Source: Candidatus Helarchaeota ASGARD archaeon Hel_GB_B
GTDB lineage: Archaea > Asgardarchaeota > Lokiarchaeia > Helarchaeales > HEL-GB-B
DNA length: 53,501 nucleotides
Assembly (NCBI GenBank): GCA_005191425.1
Contig: SUPR01000009.1
Location: 1-53,501, forward strand
Direction of reading: 5' to 3'
The position numbers and the translations under genes are program-made. Shown here one piece after another: positions 8,961 through 17,779 of the stretch (its first letter is position 1; each line of letters starts with the position of its first letter). The notes beneath the pieces are model-generated. The model was not told the DNA's origin. It searched no databases and saw nothing but the letters and a program-made list of their open reading frames with translations.

Positions 8961-10649
8961 TTACTTTTTTTTTTCTTTGTCCCTTAATTTTCTTCTAAAT
9001 ATTTTACCTACAGCAGTACGGGGCAATGAATTTACAAATTCAATATGTCTTGGATATTTATAACTTGCAAGATGTTCTTTTGCCCATTTTATTATGTCAC
9101 GTTCAGTTATTTTACCATCTCTGTATTCTTTTTTAAGGACAATAAATGCTTTAATAGTTTCACCAATATAGGGGTCAGGGATGCCTATAACTCCCACTTC
9201 TAAGACTGCAGGATGCTCATATAATTTTTCTTCTACTTCTTTGGGCATGACTTTATATCCTTTATATTTAATCATATCTTTAGTGCGGCCTTCAATATAA
9301 AAATAACCATTTTCGTCCATTCGAGCTAAATCACCCGTCCTTAACCACCCGTCTTTTAGAATAATTTTTTCCGTTGCTTTTGGTCTTTTCCAGTAGCCCT
9401 TCATAACTTGGGGACCTCTGATTAATAATTCACCAATTTCGTTTACACCTAACTCTTCTAATGTATCAGGATTAACAATAATTGCATCAGTATCAATTAT
9501 GGGGATACCAATACTTTCTGGCTTTATTTCTGGAATCCAGTTGGGTTGCATATGAGTTATAGGTGATGCTTCAGTAAGCCCAAAACCTTGACCTACCTTG
9601 ATGCCAGTTTTCTTTTCCCATTTTTTGGATATTTCAGGAGCTAAAGCTGCAGAACCACTAGTTGCACCTTCCAAAGATGATAAATCTCGTTCAGAAAAGT
9701 CTGGGTGGTTTACCAACATTTGGAACATAATAGGCACTCCAGTAAATAACTTTATTCTATATTTTTCTATTAATTTTAAGATGAGTCCCGGATCAAATGA
9801 ATCGATCATAATCATCATAGTTGCTGCTGCCATTGAAATAATTGAAACTTCATATCCAAAAGTATGACATAATGGTAAAATAGCTAAACTAACACCAATC
9901 CCCCTATTCTCCTCAAATGTAGTTTTTTCCATATTTAATACGCTTAAAGCATTATGTACCAAATTATTGTGAGTAAGCATTACTCCTTTTGGGAGTCCAG
10001 TAGTCCCCCCTGTAAATAACAATGCAGCTATATCATTTACTGGGTCTATTTCAATTTGGGGCTTAATAGTCGATTTGTGTAAAATAAATTCCTCAAAGGT
10101 TATTGTGTCCTCGCGAGGCTCCTTACTTTCTAATAAAATAATATTCTCAATTTCTAAAGATCTTCTTACTTTTTTAATAGTCCTATAATTGTCCTTATGT
10201 ACAAATATTGTATTAATATTCCCAGCCTCTTGAATGATATGGATTACATCAGATTCTCTTAATAATGGATTAATTGGTGAAACTGATGCGCCGGTCTCCG
10301 TAATTCCAAAAATAGTAAATATGAATTCAGGTATATTTTTAGTCATTACTCCAACACTATGATCTTTATTAACCCCTAAATCGATTAGCGCATTTGCAAT
10401 TTTATCTGCATACCAAAATACTTCTCTATATGTATATTTTTTATCTCTTGATAGGTCGTTAATTGCCACATTATTTGGATATTTCTCTGCTGTCAATCGA
10501 ATAAATTCATGTACAGGTATTGGGTCAAATCTAATTGATTTTGGAATATTTTCAGGGTAATACTTTAACCAAGGACGCTTAGGATTAACATAATAAGAAA
10601 AATGCCCATAATCATAAATAGGTTCCCACTCTTCATAACTCATAAACAT
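8961..10649 (-). CDS. Long-chain acyl-CoA synthetase-like ligase (AMP-binding)
   Basis: This 562-residue adenylate-forming enzyme has all family motifs: LFTGGTTGLPKGVMLTH at residues 211-227, GFGLTEASP, the WLRTGDLA core motif, the GRTKDMIKYKGYKVMP hinge, and PRTAVGKIFRR with the catalytic lysine near residue 549. It converts a fatty or other carboxylic acid to its CoA ester using ATP. It is better conserved than the ligase at 3648-5333. It leads the minus-strand run that continues with the SCP2-like and MmgE/PrpD genes. The first methionine or M3 could be the start; the change is only two residues. Confidence 0.92.
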   Translation of the reverse strand: MFMSYEEWEPIYDYGHFSYYVNPKRPWLKYYPENIPKSIRFDPIPVHEFIRLTAEKYPNNVAINDLSRDKKYTYREVFWYADKIANALIDLGVNKDHSVGVMTKNIPEFIFTIFGITETGASVSPINPLLRESDVIHIIQEAGNINTIFVHKDNYRTIKKVRRSLEIENIILLESKEPREDTITFEEFILHKSTIKPQIEIDPVNDIAALLFTGGTTGLPKGVMLTHNNLVHNALSVLNMEKTTFEENRGIGVSLAILPLCHTFGYEVSIISMAAATMMIMIDSFDPGLILKLIEKYRIKLFTGVPIMFQMLVNHPDFSERDLSSLEGATSGSAALAPEISKKWEKKTGIKVGQGFGLTEASPITHMQPNWIPEIKPESIGIPIIDTDAIIVNPDTLEELGVNEIGELLIRGPQVMKGYWKRPKATEKIILKDGWLRTGDLARMDENGYFYIEGRTKDMIKYKGYKVMPKEVEEKLYEHPAVLEVGVIGIPDPYIGETIKAFIVLKKEYRDGKITERDIIKWAKEHLASYKYPRHIEFVNSLPRTAVGKIFRRKLRDKEKKK

Positions 10650-10780
10650 TACCTTTTCTCATTTTATTTTTAATTACCAATTTTAAATTTTTTAAATAAA
10701 TCATTTCGAATAGGAGACTTTATGATATATATTATATAATTTTTCATAATAAACATATACTTCATACTATTTTATCTCTT

Positions 10781-13474
10781 CTAAATATAGATTTTTTCTA
10801 CAATTTTGTCCAAATACCTTTTTAGAATATTATAATTTTCTATTAAATTATTATATTCTTCTTTAATTTTCAAAAATTTTTCGCAAATTTTTTGTAATTG
10901 TAGATTAAAATTATTTTCGTCTTTAATATTTTTTTTATTTAAGGTTATTATTTCCTCAATTTTGTCCCAATTATATTTATAAAATTCTAGAATAATTTTA
11001 GACTTTTTTAGATTTTCAATTTTATCATTAATTAACTTTTCAATTAAAGCATAGAAAATATTTGTTAAATTGTATTTTTCCTTTACAAGGTTGTGAATTT
11101 TTTCGGTAAATATTATTGTTAGAGAATATAATATTTTCAAATCATTATTTTTAAATAATATATTTAGTTCTGTTTCTAACTTTTTTTGATTTATTGGGAA
11201 TTCTAATAAATTGTTAATAATTTTTTTGTTGTAGCTAACTTTTTCATCCACATTGGGGATTAACACTATTGGGAGTACCTTTAGATAACTAGAATGAAAA
11301 TTAAGATAATTTTTTTGTAGATGAGCGCTTCCGAATAAAATTTTATAATATTCGTCAAGAATTCTTGAATTTAAAACGCCCAGTAAGTAGTATGGAGAGA
11401 TTTTGAAGTTATATAACATATATAGCCCAGTTAAATAACCATATTCTCCGTTTTCATCATATGCAGCTGTTAAGTTTAGTGCTACTTCGCGAATTAATAT
11501 TTTTGGCTCTTTTAATAAAAGCCATTTTTTTTGTAGTATGTCTTTTGGTTTGTAAAGATAGGCTTTTTTATAATTACTCCTTAATAATCTAATTTTTTTA
11601 TCCCAATTAATCCCATATTTTTCAATATTACCACATCCTATGAATTTTAAATTTTCAATGTCTGAATTTTTGTGGTTATAAACAGAATTAAGATAAATCC
11701 CCCAATTAGTGAATTTAAAAACCCTATAGCTTATATCACACAAGTTCTTTAAAAAATCAATATTTTTCTTCTTTAATATAGAAATTACTTTTTCTATTTC
11801 GCTAGATATTGGAAATATATTTTTAGGAAACTTAGTAAATGTGATTTGAGATATTTGATAGAATTTAAGATTATTTTCAATTTCATCTTGAATTATACAA
11901 TTATTCACTATTCCAATTTTAACTTTATTTTTATTCTTGTTTTCAAATTCGTTTTTTCTAATTATCAGAATTATCGGATAACTTAATATTCCTGGAAAAA
12001 CATTTAGATTCGAAATATCAATTAAATATAATAATTCTGTTTTTTCCAATAACAACTTTCGTAAATTATGACCATAATCAGCTGATAGAAATTTATTGAT
12101 AGTGATTAAGCCAAATACACCATTATTTTTTAATAAATTTAATGATAACTCTATAAAAGGAAGAGTATAGTCATATAGCTTTAGAGTGGTCGTATAATTT
12201 TTTAATTTCAATTTTAAAAATTTTTTATCTTCCAAATTTATTTTTTTATTTTCAATGTGAGGTGGATTTCCAACTATTAAATCAAAGCCAGGACTATTTA
12301 AATTATTGAATACTTCTGGAAATTCAAATTCCCACAGAAAAATCTTTTTATACAAGAAATCAGAATTAATTTTTTTTGATAAATTCTCTAATTCATTATA
12401 ATCTTTATTTTTTATTATATCCAACCAATTTTTCAAGGTTCGTTTTTCAAAGCAAGAAACGATATATGATGTTAATATATCCTTCATTCTATGGTTATCA
12501 TTATTAAAATGCTTAACAACTGGATAGATTTCGGTCAATTTTGAAGAAAAAATGTTCATTAATGAATTTCCTAGTTTTAATTTTAATTTTAATTTCTGGA
12601 AAATCTCTTTGTCCGTATTTGCATATAAAAATAAGCCCCACCTTGCAATTTCTACAGCAACAGGGTCAATATCAACTCCATAAATAGAATTTTCAATAAT
12701 TTTCAATTTAAATTCAGACTTATTTAAAAGAATATTAAATTCATAATTAACATTTATTATATATTCGACCAATTCAATTAAAAAATTACCAGTCCCCATG
12801 GAAGGGTCTAAAATCTTTAAATTAACCAGGTCATCTGTTCCCTTGATTTTATATCTTTTTAAAAGTTCAGTGTAAGCTGTTTTTATAACATATTTAGCTA
12901 GGTTTCTTGGAGTATAATATATTCCCAGGTATTTTTTATCATTTTGAATTCCATATTCTGCTCTAAATTTTTTAAGGAAATTTTCATATATTTGTCCAAA
13001 AGTTAAGATAATATCAATTAAATTACCATCATTAGTTATAAAATCGTTCAAAATAATTATATTGTGTTTTAAATCAAAAAACAGTTTTTGATCAATCTCA
13101 ATAATTTTAAATAAACTATCTAATTCAAAATAAATATCATTATTAATGCAGTTATTATTACTTTCAAGTTTATTTGTTGTAATACTTAAAATTATCTTAA
13201 TATATTCTTTGAAATCATTCCACTTTAAATTAAGTTTTATATTTTCTCGAGATACCAAAAATTCTAGTTTGTCGCTTTTTTTAATTACTTGTTTAAACGA
13301 TTTATTTGTGTTAAAATTAAGTAAAAAAAGATAAAACATAATTAAAAATGAATTTCTAACAAGTACATACTCAGGAAATAAATTACCATATTTTTTTTTC
13401 ATATAGATAAAAAGATTATAGATAGATCCTTGAAAATTTTTAATAATTTTACTCCTGAATTCATTTAAATTCAT
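10781..13474 (-). CDS. Eco57I-type N6-adenine DNA methyltransferase
   Basis: This 897-residue protein carries the Eco57I/type IIG methylase layout: GIYYTPRNLAKYV (around residues 184-196), SAM-binding motif I DPSMGTGNF (223-231), IYGVDIDPVAVEIA, and the catalytic motif IV NPPH (403-406). The region after about residue 560 looks like a target-recognition part (the NYLNFHSSYLKVLPI segment is common there), and the end is rich in Lys/Asn coiled-coil-like helices. It methylates adenine in a specific DNA site. No PD-(D/E)XK nuclease motif is obvious in the first 180 residues and no restriction gene is beside it, so it may be an orphan methyltransferase. Very high Lys/Asn/Ile content suggests possible acquisition by transfer. 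Confidence 0.8.
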   Translation of the reverse strand: MNLNEFRSKIIKNFQGSIYNLFIYMKKKYGNLFPEYVLVRNSFLIMFYLFLLNFNTNKSFKQVIKKSDKLEFLVSRENIKLNLKWNDFKEYIKIILSITTNKLESNNNCINNDIYFELDSLFKIIEIDQKLFFDLKHNIIILNDFITNDGNLIDIILTFGQIYENFLKKFRAEYGIQNDKKYLGIYYTPRNLAKYVIKTAYTELLKRYKIKGTDDLVNLKILDPSMGTGNFLIELVEYIINVNYEFNILLNKSEFKLKIIENSIYGVDIDPVAVEIARWGLFLYANTDKEIFQKLKLKLKLGNSLMNIFSSKLTEIYPVVKHFNNDNHRMKDILTSYIVSCFEKRTLKNWLDIIKNKDYNELENLSKKINSDFLYKKIFLWEFEFPEVFNNLNSPGFDLIVGNPPHIENKKINLEDKKFLKLKLKNYTTTLKLYDYTLPFIELSLNLLKNNGVFGLITINKFLSADYGHNLRKLLLEKTELLYLIDISNLNVFPGILSYPIILIIRKNEFENKNKNKVKIGIVNNCIIQDEIENNLKFYQISQITFTKFPKNIFPISSEIEKVISILKKKNIDFLKNLCDISYRVFKFTNWGIYLNSVYNHKNSDIENLKFIGCGNIEKYGINWDKKIRLLRSNYKKAYLYKPKDILQKKWLLLKEPKILIREVALNLTAAYDENGEYGYLTGLYMLYNFKISPYYLLGVLNSRILDEYYKILFGSAHLQKNYLNFHSSYLKVLPIVLIPNVDEKVSYNKKIINNLLEFPINQKKLETELNILFKNNDLKILYSLTIIFTEKIHNLVKEKYNLTNIFYALIEKLINDKIENLKKSKIILEFYKYNWDKIEEIITLNKKNIKDENNFNLQLQKICEKFLKIKEEYNNLIENYNILKRYLDKIVEKIYI

Positions 13475-13726
13475 TATTAGGATTAATTTATTTCATTTTA
13501 TAAAAATTTATTTAATTCAAAAAAGTAGATGAATTAAGTAAATAATAAATAAATTTTTATATAATAATTATCATATTGCAAGCAATAATTTGTATTTTTA
13601 ATATTTTTGTTTAAATTTAACGTCTCATTTGTTTATAATATTAAATAATTTGAAAAATAAAGTAAAATAACAATTATATCATGTTTAATTAATTATTTAT
13701 TTTTTAATACCTCTCTCTCTTTTGAT

Positions 13727-13734
13727 TTAAAAAG
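13727..13734 (+). promoter_or_regulatory. Possible TATA box for radA
   Basis: TTTAAAAA lies about 31-38 bases before the radA ATG, which would give a nearly leaderless transcript. The background is so AT-rich that this is only a candidate. Confidence 0.3.
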
Positions 13735-13764
13735 CCTCTTGATTAAATATTATTGTGAATAAAA

Positions 13765-14721
13765 ATGGCTTCAAATTCTCTAGAAGAAATAAAAATTGAG
13801 GATTTAAAAGGTGTTGGGCCTGCAATTGCTGAGAAATTAAGAGAAAACGGTCTTGTTACCGCAAATGCTATAGCTGTTCGTAGCCCAAAAGAAATTTCAG
13901 GACTGACAGGAATTGGAGAAACAGTCATTCAAAAAATTATTGTAGATGCTAGATCAAAACTTAACATTGGATTTGAAACAGCTAATGAAATATTAGAAAA
14001 AAGGCAAAATATTATCAGATTTACGACCGGGTCAAAAAGTCTTGATGATATATTAAATGGTGGAATTGAGACTCGTGCAATTTTCGAGGCTTTTGGTGAG
14101 TTTAGGACTGGGAAAACTCAAATAGGTCATCAATTATGTATTACTGTTCAATTACCTAAGGAGGAAGGGGGTATTGAGGGGTCTGCTTGTTATATAGACT
14201 CAGAAGGTACTTTTCGACCTGAACGATTATTACAAATTCTTGAAAGATATCCACAATTAGACCCCAAAAAAGCTTTAGATAATATATTTTATTGTCGTGC
14301 TTATAATAGCGACCATCAATTGCTTATTGTAGATAAATTAGGACCAATGATTGAAGAAAAAAATGTCAAATTAGTTGTTGTTGATTCTATCATCTCACAC
14401 TTTAGGTCTGAATATATTGGACGAGGTACTTTATCAGACCGTCAACAAAAATTGAACCGGTTCATCCATAAATTACTCCAACTGTCAGAAGCACATAACT
14501 TGGCAGTTTATATCACAAATCAAGTTCAATCATCTCCTGGAGTATTTTTCGGTGACCCAACTATTCCTACTGGAGGAAATGTAATAGCCCACGCAAGTAC
14601 TTATCGCCTTTATCTTAGAAAATCCAAAGCAAATAAACGTGTCGCAAAATTAATAGATAGTCCATGTCTTCCTGAAGCAGAAGCAGTTTTTTCAATTACT
14701 GAGCATGGAATTGAAGATTAA
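13765..14721 (+). CDS. radA: RadA recombinase (RecA/Rad51 family)
   Basis: This 318-residue protein is the archaeal strand-exchange recombinase that polymerises on single-stranded DNA during recombinational repair. An N-terminal helix-hairpin-helix domain (about residues 10-65, LKGVGPAIAEKL and LTGIGETVIQKI) is followed by a linker with the FETA polymerisation motif, Walker A GEFRTGKT (111-118), and Walker B LVVVDS (203-208). The C-terminal part has GGNVIAHAS and DSPCLPEAEA. The Walker A sequence and these C-terminal motifs match eukaryotic Rad51 better than the usual archaeal GEFGSGKT and HLPEGEA. Length is normal. It is divergent from the DNA methyltransferase and convergent with the small GTPase gene. 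Confidence 0.97.
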   Translation: MASNSLEEIKIEDLKGVGPAIAEKLRENGLVTANAIAVRSPKEISGLTGIGETVIQKIIVDARSKLNIGFETANEILEKRQNIIRFTTGSKSLDDILNGGIETRAIFEAFGEFRTGKTQIGHQLCITVQLPKEEGGIEGSACYIDSEGTFRPERLLQILERYPQLDPKKALDNIFYCRAYNSDHQLLIVDKLGPMIEEKNVKLVVVDSIISHFRSEYIGRGTLSDRQQKLNRFIHKLLQLSEAHNLAVYITNQVQSSPGVFFGDPTIPTGGNVIAHASTYRLYLRKSKANKRVAKLIDSPCLPEAEAVFSITEHGIED

Positions 14722-14901
14722 TTTTTTTTAATTTTTATTCTATTTTCTAATTTTCTTTAAAATTCCATAAATTTATAGAATTAAAATTTAAAAATTACTT
14801 TTTAGATTATTTGAAAATGAAAGCTTTTTAATTTTCTCCCCTATTTACTCTTACCCTAACTTATATATATAAAAAATAAGAGAAAAACATTTTTTATTAT
14901 A

Positions 14902-15414
14902 TTATTTGAAACACATTTTTGCTATTGTCTCAAATGCTTTTTTAACGTTTTCGCCTGTTTTTGCAGATGTTTCAATAATCTCAATATTTAATTCTTTCGA
15001 CTTTTCTTCGATCATTTCTTTAGTTATTTTCCTTTCGTCCTTTAAATCCACTTTATTTGCTAATATCAAAATAGGGATATTCCCTACATGCGTCAATATG
15101 TCAGGGAGCCATTTTTTTTCAATCCGATCTAATGTTTCAGGACGTGTAACGTCAAAAACAATTATCGCAGCATTTGAACCAAAATAATAATAATTTCTTA
15201 ACGAATCAAATAAGTCTTGACCACCTATATCCCAACAAGTAAGAATTACATCATATCCAGGAAAATTAATAATCTTTAAAGTAAAATCAGCCCCAATTGA
15301 TGGTTTATAATTTTCATCAAATTTATTATCTGCATATCTTCTAATTAATGAGGTTTTTCCACACCCTGCATTGCCAGTAATTACTAATTTAAATCCAAAT
15401 TTTTCTCGTTCCAA
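14902..15414 (-). CDS. Ras/Rab-like small GTPase
   Basis: This 170-residue single-domain GTPase has G1 GNAGCGKT (residues 14-21), switch I SIGADF, G3 WDIGGQD (61-67), G4 NKVD (120-123) and G5 TSAK (149-152). The order, spacing and length are those of Rab/Ras-superfamily proteins, which are abundant in Asgard archaea. The DxGGQ form of G3 resembles Arf/G-alpha-like proteins more than the DTAGQ of Rabs. The protein ends MCFK, so there is no usable C-terminal prenylation motif and it is probably soluble or recruited by partners. The start is TTG: it directly follows an in-frame TGA, and no upstream ATG is in frame. No GAP or exchange factor lies beside it. Confidence 0.93.
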   Translation of the reverse strand: MEREKFGFKLVITGNAGCGKTSLIRRYADNKFDENYKPSIGADFTLKIINFPGYDVILTCWDIGGQDLFDSLRNYYYFGSNAAIIVFDVTRPETLDRIEKKWLPDILTHVGNIPILILANKVDLKDERKITKEMIEEKSKELNIEIIETSAKTGENVKKAFETIAKMCFK

Positions 15415-15927
15415 TGTTCATCCATTCCTAAAACATAAATTGATTTAATATTATTAATTTAATGATTTTTATATTTATCTTAATTTTATTAATTTTTTGA
15501 TTATAATTTTGCTTTTGTATTACAAATTTAAAGATATTGTACCGAAAATCCTTAATTCATATAAGAGAATTAAATATATTATTTGACATTTTATTTTTAA
15601 ATCAATAATTTATTTATTATGGTATAAAATTATTATGGTTTATTAAATCAAAATTGGTTTTATTATATTTTATTGTCGTAATTATTAATTTAAAATGTTA
15701 TCGTTAAAGGCATTAAAAACAGTAGAAATAATTTATGATGATGAATAATTTCAAATTAAAAATGTTTTTTACTAAATAGATTAAAAATTGTTAGTTTACT
15801 AATAATTTGTTTAAAAAAATAAAGTTATTCAATATAATTTATTAATGATTTTAATGACACAGAGAATTGGAATTTAATAGAAAATATTTTGCTAAAACAT
15901 CCTAAAAAATGAAATAAGGGCAGTATT
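15415..15927. other. Gene-free divergent spacer
   Basis: This stretch of 513 bases separates the divergent GTPase and acetyltransferase genes. It is extremely AT-rich. I see no RNA gene, long repeat or convincing reading frame in it. It must hold the two promoters, but many TATA-like strings prevent a choice. Confidence 0.6.
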
Positions 15928-16380
15928 ATGACTGAAAACATATTAATAATCCGACAACCAATGGACAAAAATGAATATGAAGTGATGTATGATCTAAGGT
16001 GGAGATATTTAAGGAGACCTTTAGGACAGGAAAAGGGGTCTGAAAAAGATGATAATGAGGACTGCGCAATACCATTTATTGCCATATTAAATGACCAAAT
16101 TGTTGGTACTGCCAGATTTCACAAAATAAATAAAAAAGTTGCACAAATTAAATATTTTACTGTTGAAAAATTATATCGAAACCAAGGAATTGGGTGTAAT
16201 TTACTATCATCAATTCATTTTACGGCAAGAAATCAGAGAATTAAATATATAATATTAAATTCGCCGGTTTCTGCTTTAAATTTTTTTAAAAAGAACGGAT
16301 ATGAAATTGTAGAGAAAATTAAAGTAAATTTTAATGGAATTAACCTCTTTAAAATGAAAAAAACATTAAGAATTTTTTGA
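15928..16380 (+). CDS. GNAT family N-acetyltransferase
   Basis: A single GNAT domain fills this 150-residue protein. It would transfer an acetyl group from acetyl-CoA to an amine. The acetyl-CoA-binding motif A is visible as YRNQGIGCNLL, preceded by the beta-strand QIKYFTVEKL and followed by NFFKKNGYEIV, the usual C-terminal signature. The N-terminal MYDLRWRYLRRPLG segment is like that of ElaA-type acetyltransferases. The substrate is unknown. The gene appears to stand alone between the GTPase and the next operon. Confidence 0.85.
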   Translation: MTENILIIRQPMDKNEYEVMYDLRWRYLRRPLGQEKGSEKDDNEDCAIPFIAILNDQIVGTARFHKINKKVAQIKYFTVEKLYRNQGIGCNLLSSIHFTARNQRIKYIILNSPVSALNFFKKNGYEIVEKIKVNFNGINLFKMKKTLRIF

Positions 16381-16575
16381 TTTGTCAAATAATTATTTAA
16401 AATTTTGCATTTGAAATTGAATAATCCGATTTTTTTTAATCAAAAATCAATTTGCTTATGAAATAGAGAAGTATTTTTATTTTAGATAACAATAATTAAA
16501 AGACAATTAAAATTCAATTTTCATATTAAAATTATATTATATACTATATCAGAAAAATAGAATGAGGAAAAGTCG

Positions 16576-17739
16576 ATGCCACAATATACTTATGGTGATA
16601 TCCCAGACGATTTTTTTACAAAAAAATATATAGTAATAAGCAAGCATTTATGGAAATTACATAAAAATTTGGGATATCAAGTTTTTTTAGATATGGTAGA
16701 ACAATGTCCAGATTATATTTATCCAGAATTAAAAGAGCGGTTAGAACAAACAATTAACACAGCAAAATTAACTTTTGAGGGTAAAATAAAAGATCCTTCT
16801 AGGACGGTCTCATATTTTCTTTTTCCTCCAGTAATATCAGTTAGAGCGGATTTAAATCAAGGACTAATGAAATTATTATATGGAGATTCAATCGACACAA
16901 GTTTTGTAGTAATCAATGATGCCAATCAAGAAATTTTTATGGTATTAAATGCCCATAGTGAAGACGGAATTCCAGTAGATTGGTGGGTAGTGGAGCCAGG
17001 GGATGAGTTATTAAATAGAAGACATATGAAATTGGGATATAAAATACGGGATATTCCAAAAAAAATGAAAAAAATTAACAAAATAAGTGAATCCGTTATA
17101 AATATTTTCAAGGACATTAGAAATGAAAGAACCCCCCAATTTTCTAATAGCGCATACCAGGTAGGTACATTATGGGGGACAGCAATGGCGGATATTTTAT
17201 GTGAGAGGTCTAGTTATGAGTCAATCGGGACGCTATGGGACGGACTTATGGCAAATAAATATTATGGTCTGCCCGATTACTGGTTTATGTTTTATCCACT
17301 TCCTTCAATATTAAGCATGTTCTTGAATATGGGTAGAAAGGAATGGATGTTAAAATTTAATGGTTTGATTACACAACACCAATTATATATTCAAGGACTG
17401 GAAGATATAGCACTAGATTGGTTACAAAATCATTATCCAGAAGTTTGGGATAAGATTTTTATAAATCAGATGACCGAAAGTGGGATACCTATGCCATATT
17501 TAAGTATAGAAGCCAGTCCACCAAATCCAAAAAAAGATAAAAAGGTTTATTCAGAAGAGCTTTTTGATTGGTATTATCCATCTAAAGAAGACTTTTTTAC
17601 AATTGAAGACATAGGTATAAATCTTGGTGAGGCAGTAAAAGGGGTTCTGTTGGACGTGACTCATGAAACAAAAAGAAAAGCTAATAAAGAAGATGTATTG
17701 TCTGTAGGGTTAGGTACTAAGACAAAATTTTTAAAATAA
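16576..17739 (+). CDS. Uncharacterised 387-residue protein
   Basis: I do not recognise this family. The protein is soluble, with no signal peptide or long membrane helix, and is rich in Trp and Tyr. Conserved-looking blocks are DWWVVEPGDELLNRRHMKLGY near residue 140, LWGTAMADILCERSSYESIG near 199, and LPDYWFMFYPLPSI near 234. Start is well supported by GAGG at 16563-16566. It is followed 40 bases later by a GlcD-type flavoprotein with its own ribosome site, so the two are probably co-expressed and may act together on one substrate. There is no Cys cluster, nucleotide-binding loop or recognisable catalytic motif to assign a function. Confidence 0.8.
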   Translation: MPQYTYGDIPDDFFTKKYIVISKHLWKLHKNLGYQVFLDMVEQCPDYIYPELKERLEQTINTAKLTFEGKIKDPSRTVSYFLFPPVISVRADLNQGLMKLLYGDSIDTSFVVINDANQEIFMVLNAHSEDGIPVDWWVVEPGDELLNRRHMKLGYKIRDIPKKMKKINKISESVINIFKDIRNERTPQFSNSAYQVGTLWGTAMADILCERSSYESIGTLWDGLMANKYYGLPDYWFMFYPLPSILSMFLNMGRKEWMLKFNGLITQHQLYIQGLEDIALDWLQNHYPEVWDKIFINQMTESGIPMPYLSIEASPPNPKKDKKVYSEELFDWYYPSKEDFFTIEDIGINLGEAVKGVLLDVTHETKRKANKEDVLSVGLGTKTKFLK

Positions 17740-17779
17740 TCAAGTAATACTTCAATGTTAATTAAAAGGATTTGTTATT

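Noticed and set aside
14902..15414. C-terminal CFK of the small GTPase as a prenylation signal
   Set aside because: A CaaX box needs cysteine four residues from the end with two aliphatic residues; only two residues follow the cysteine here.
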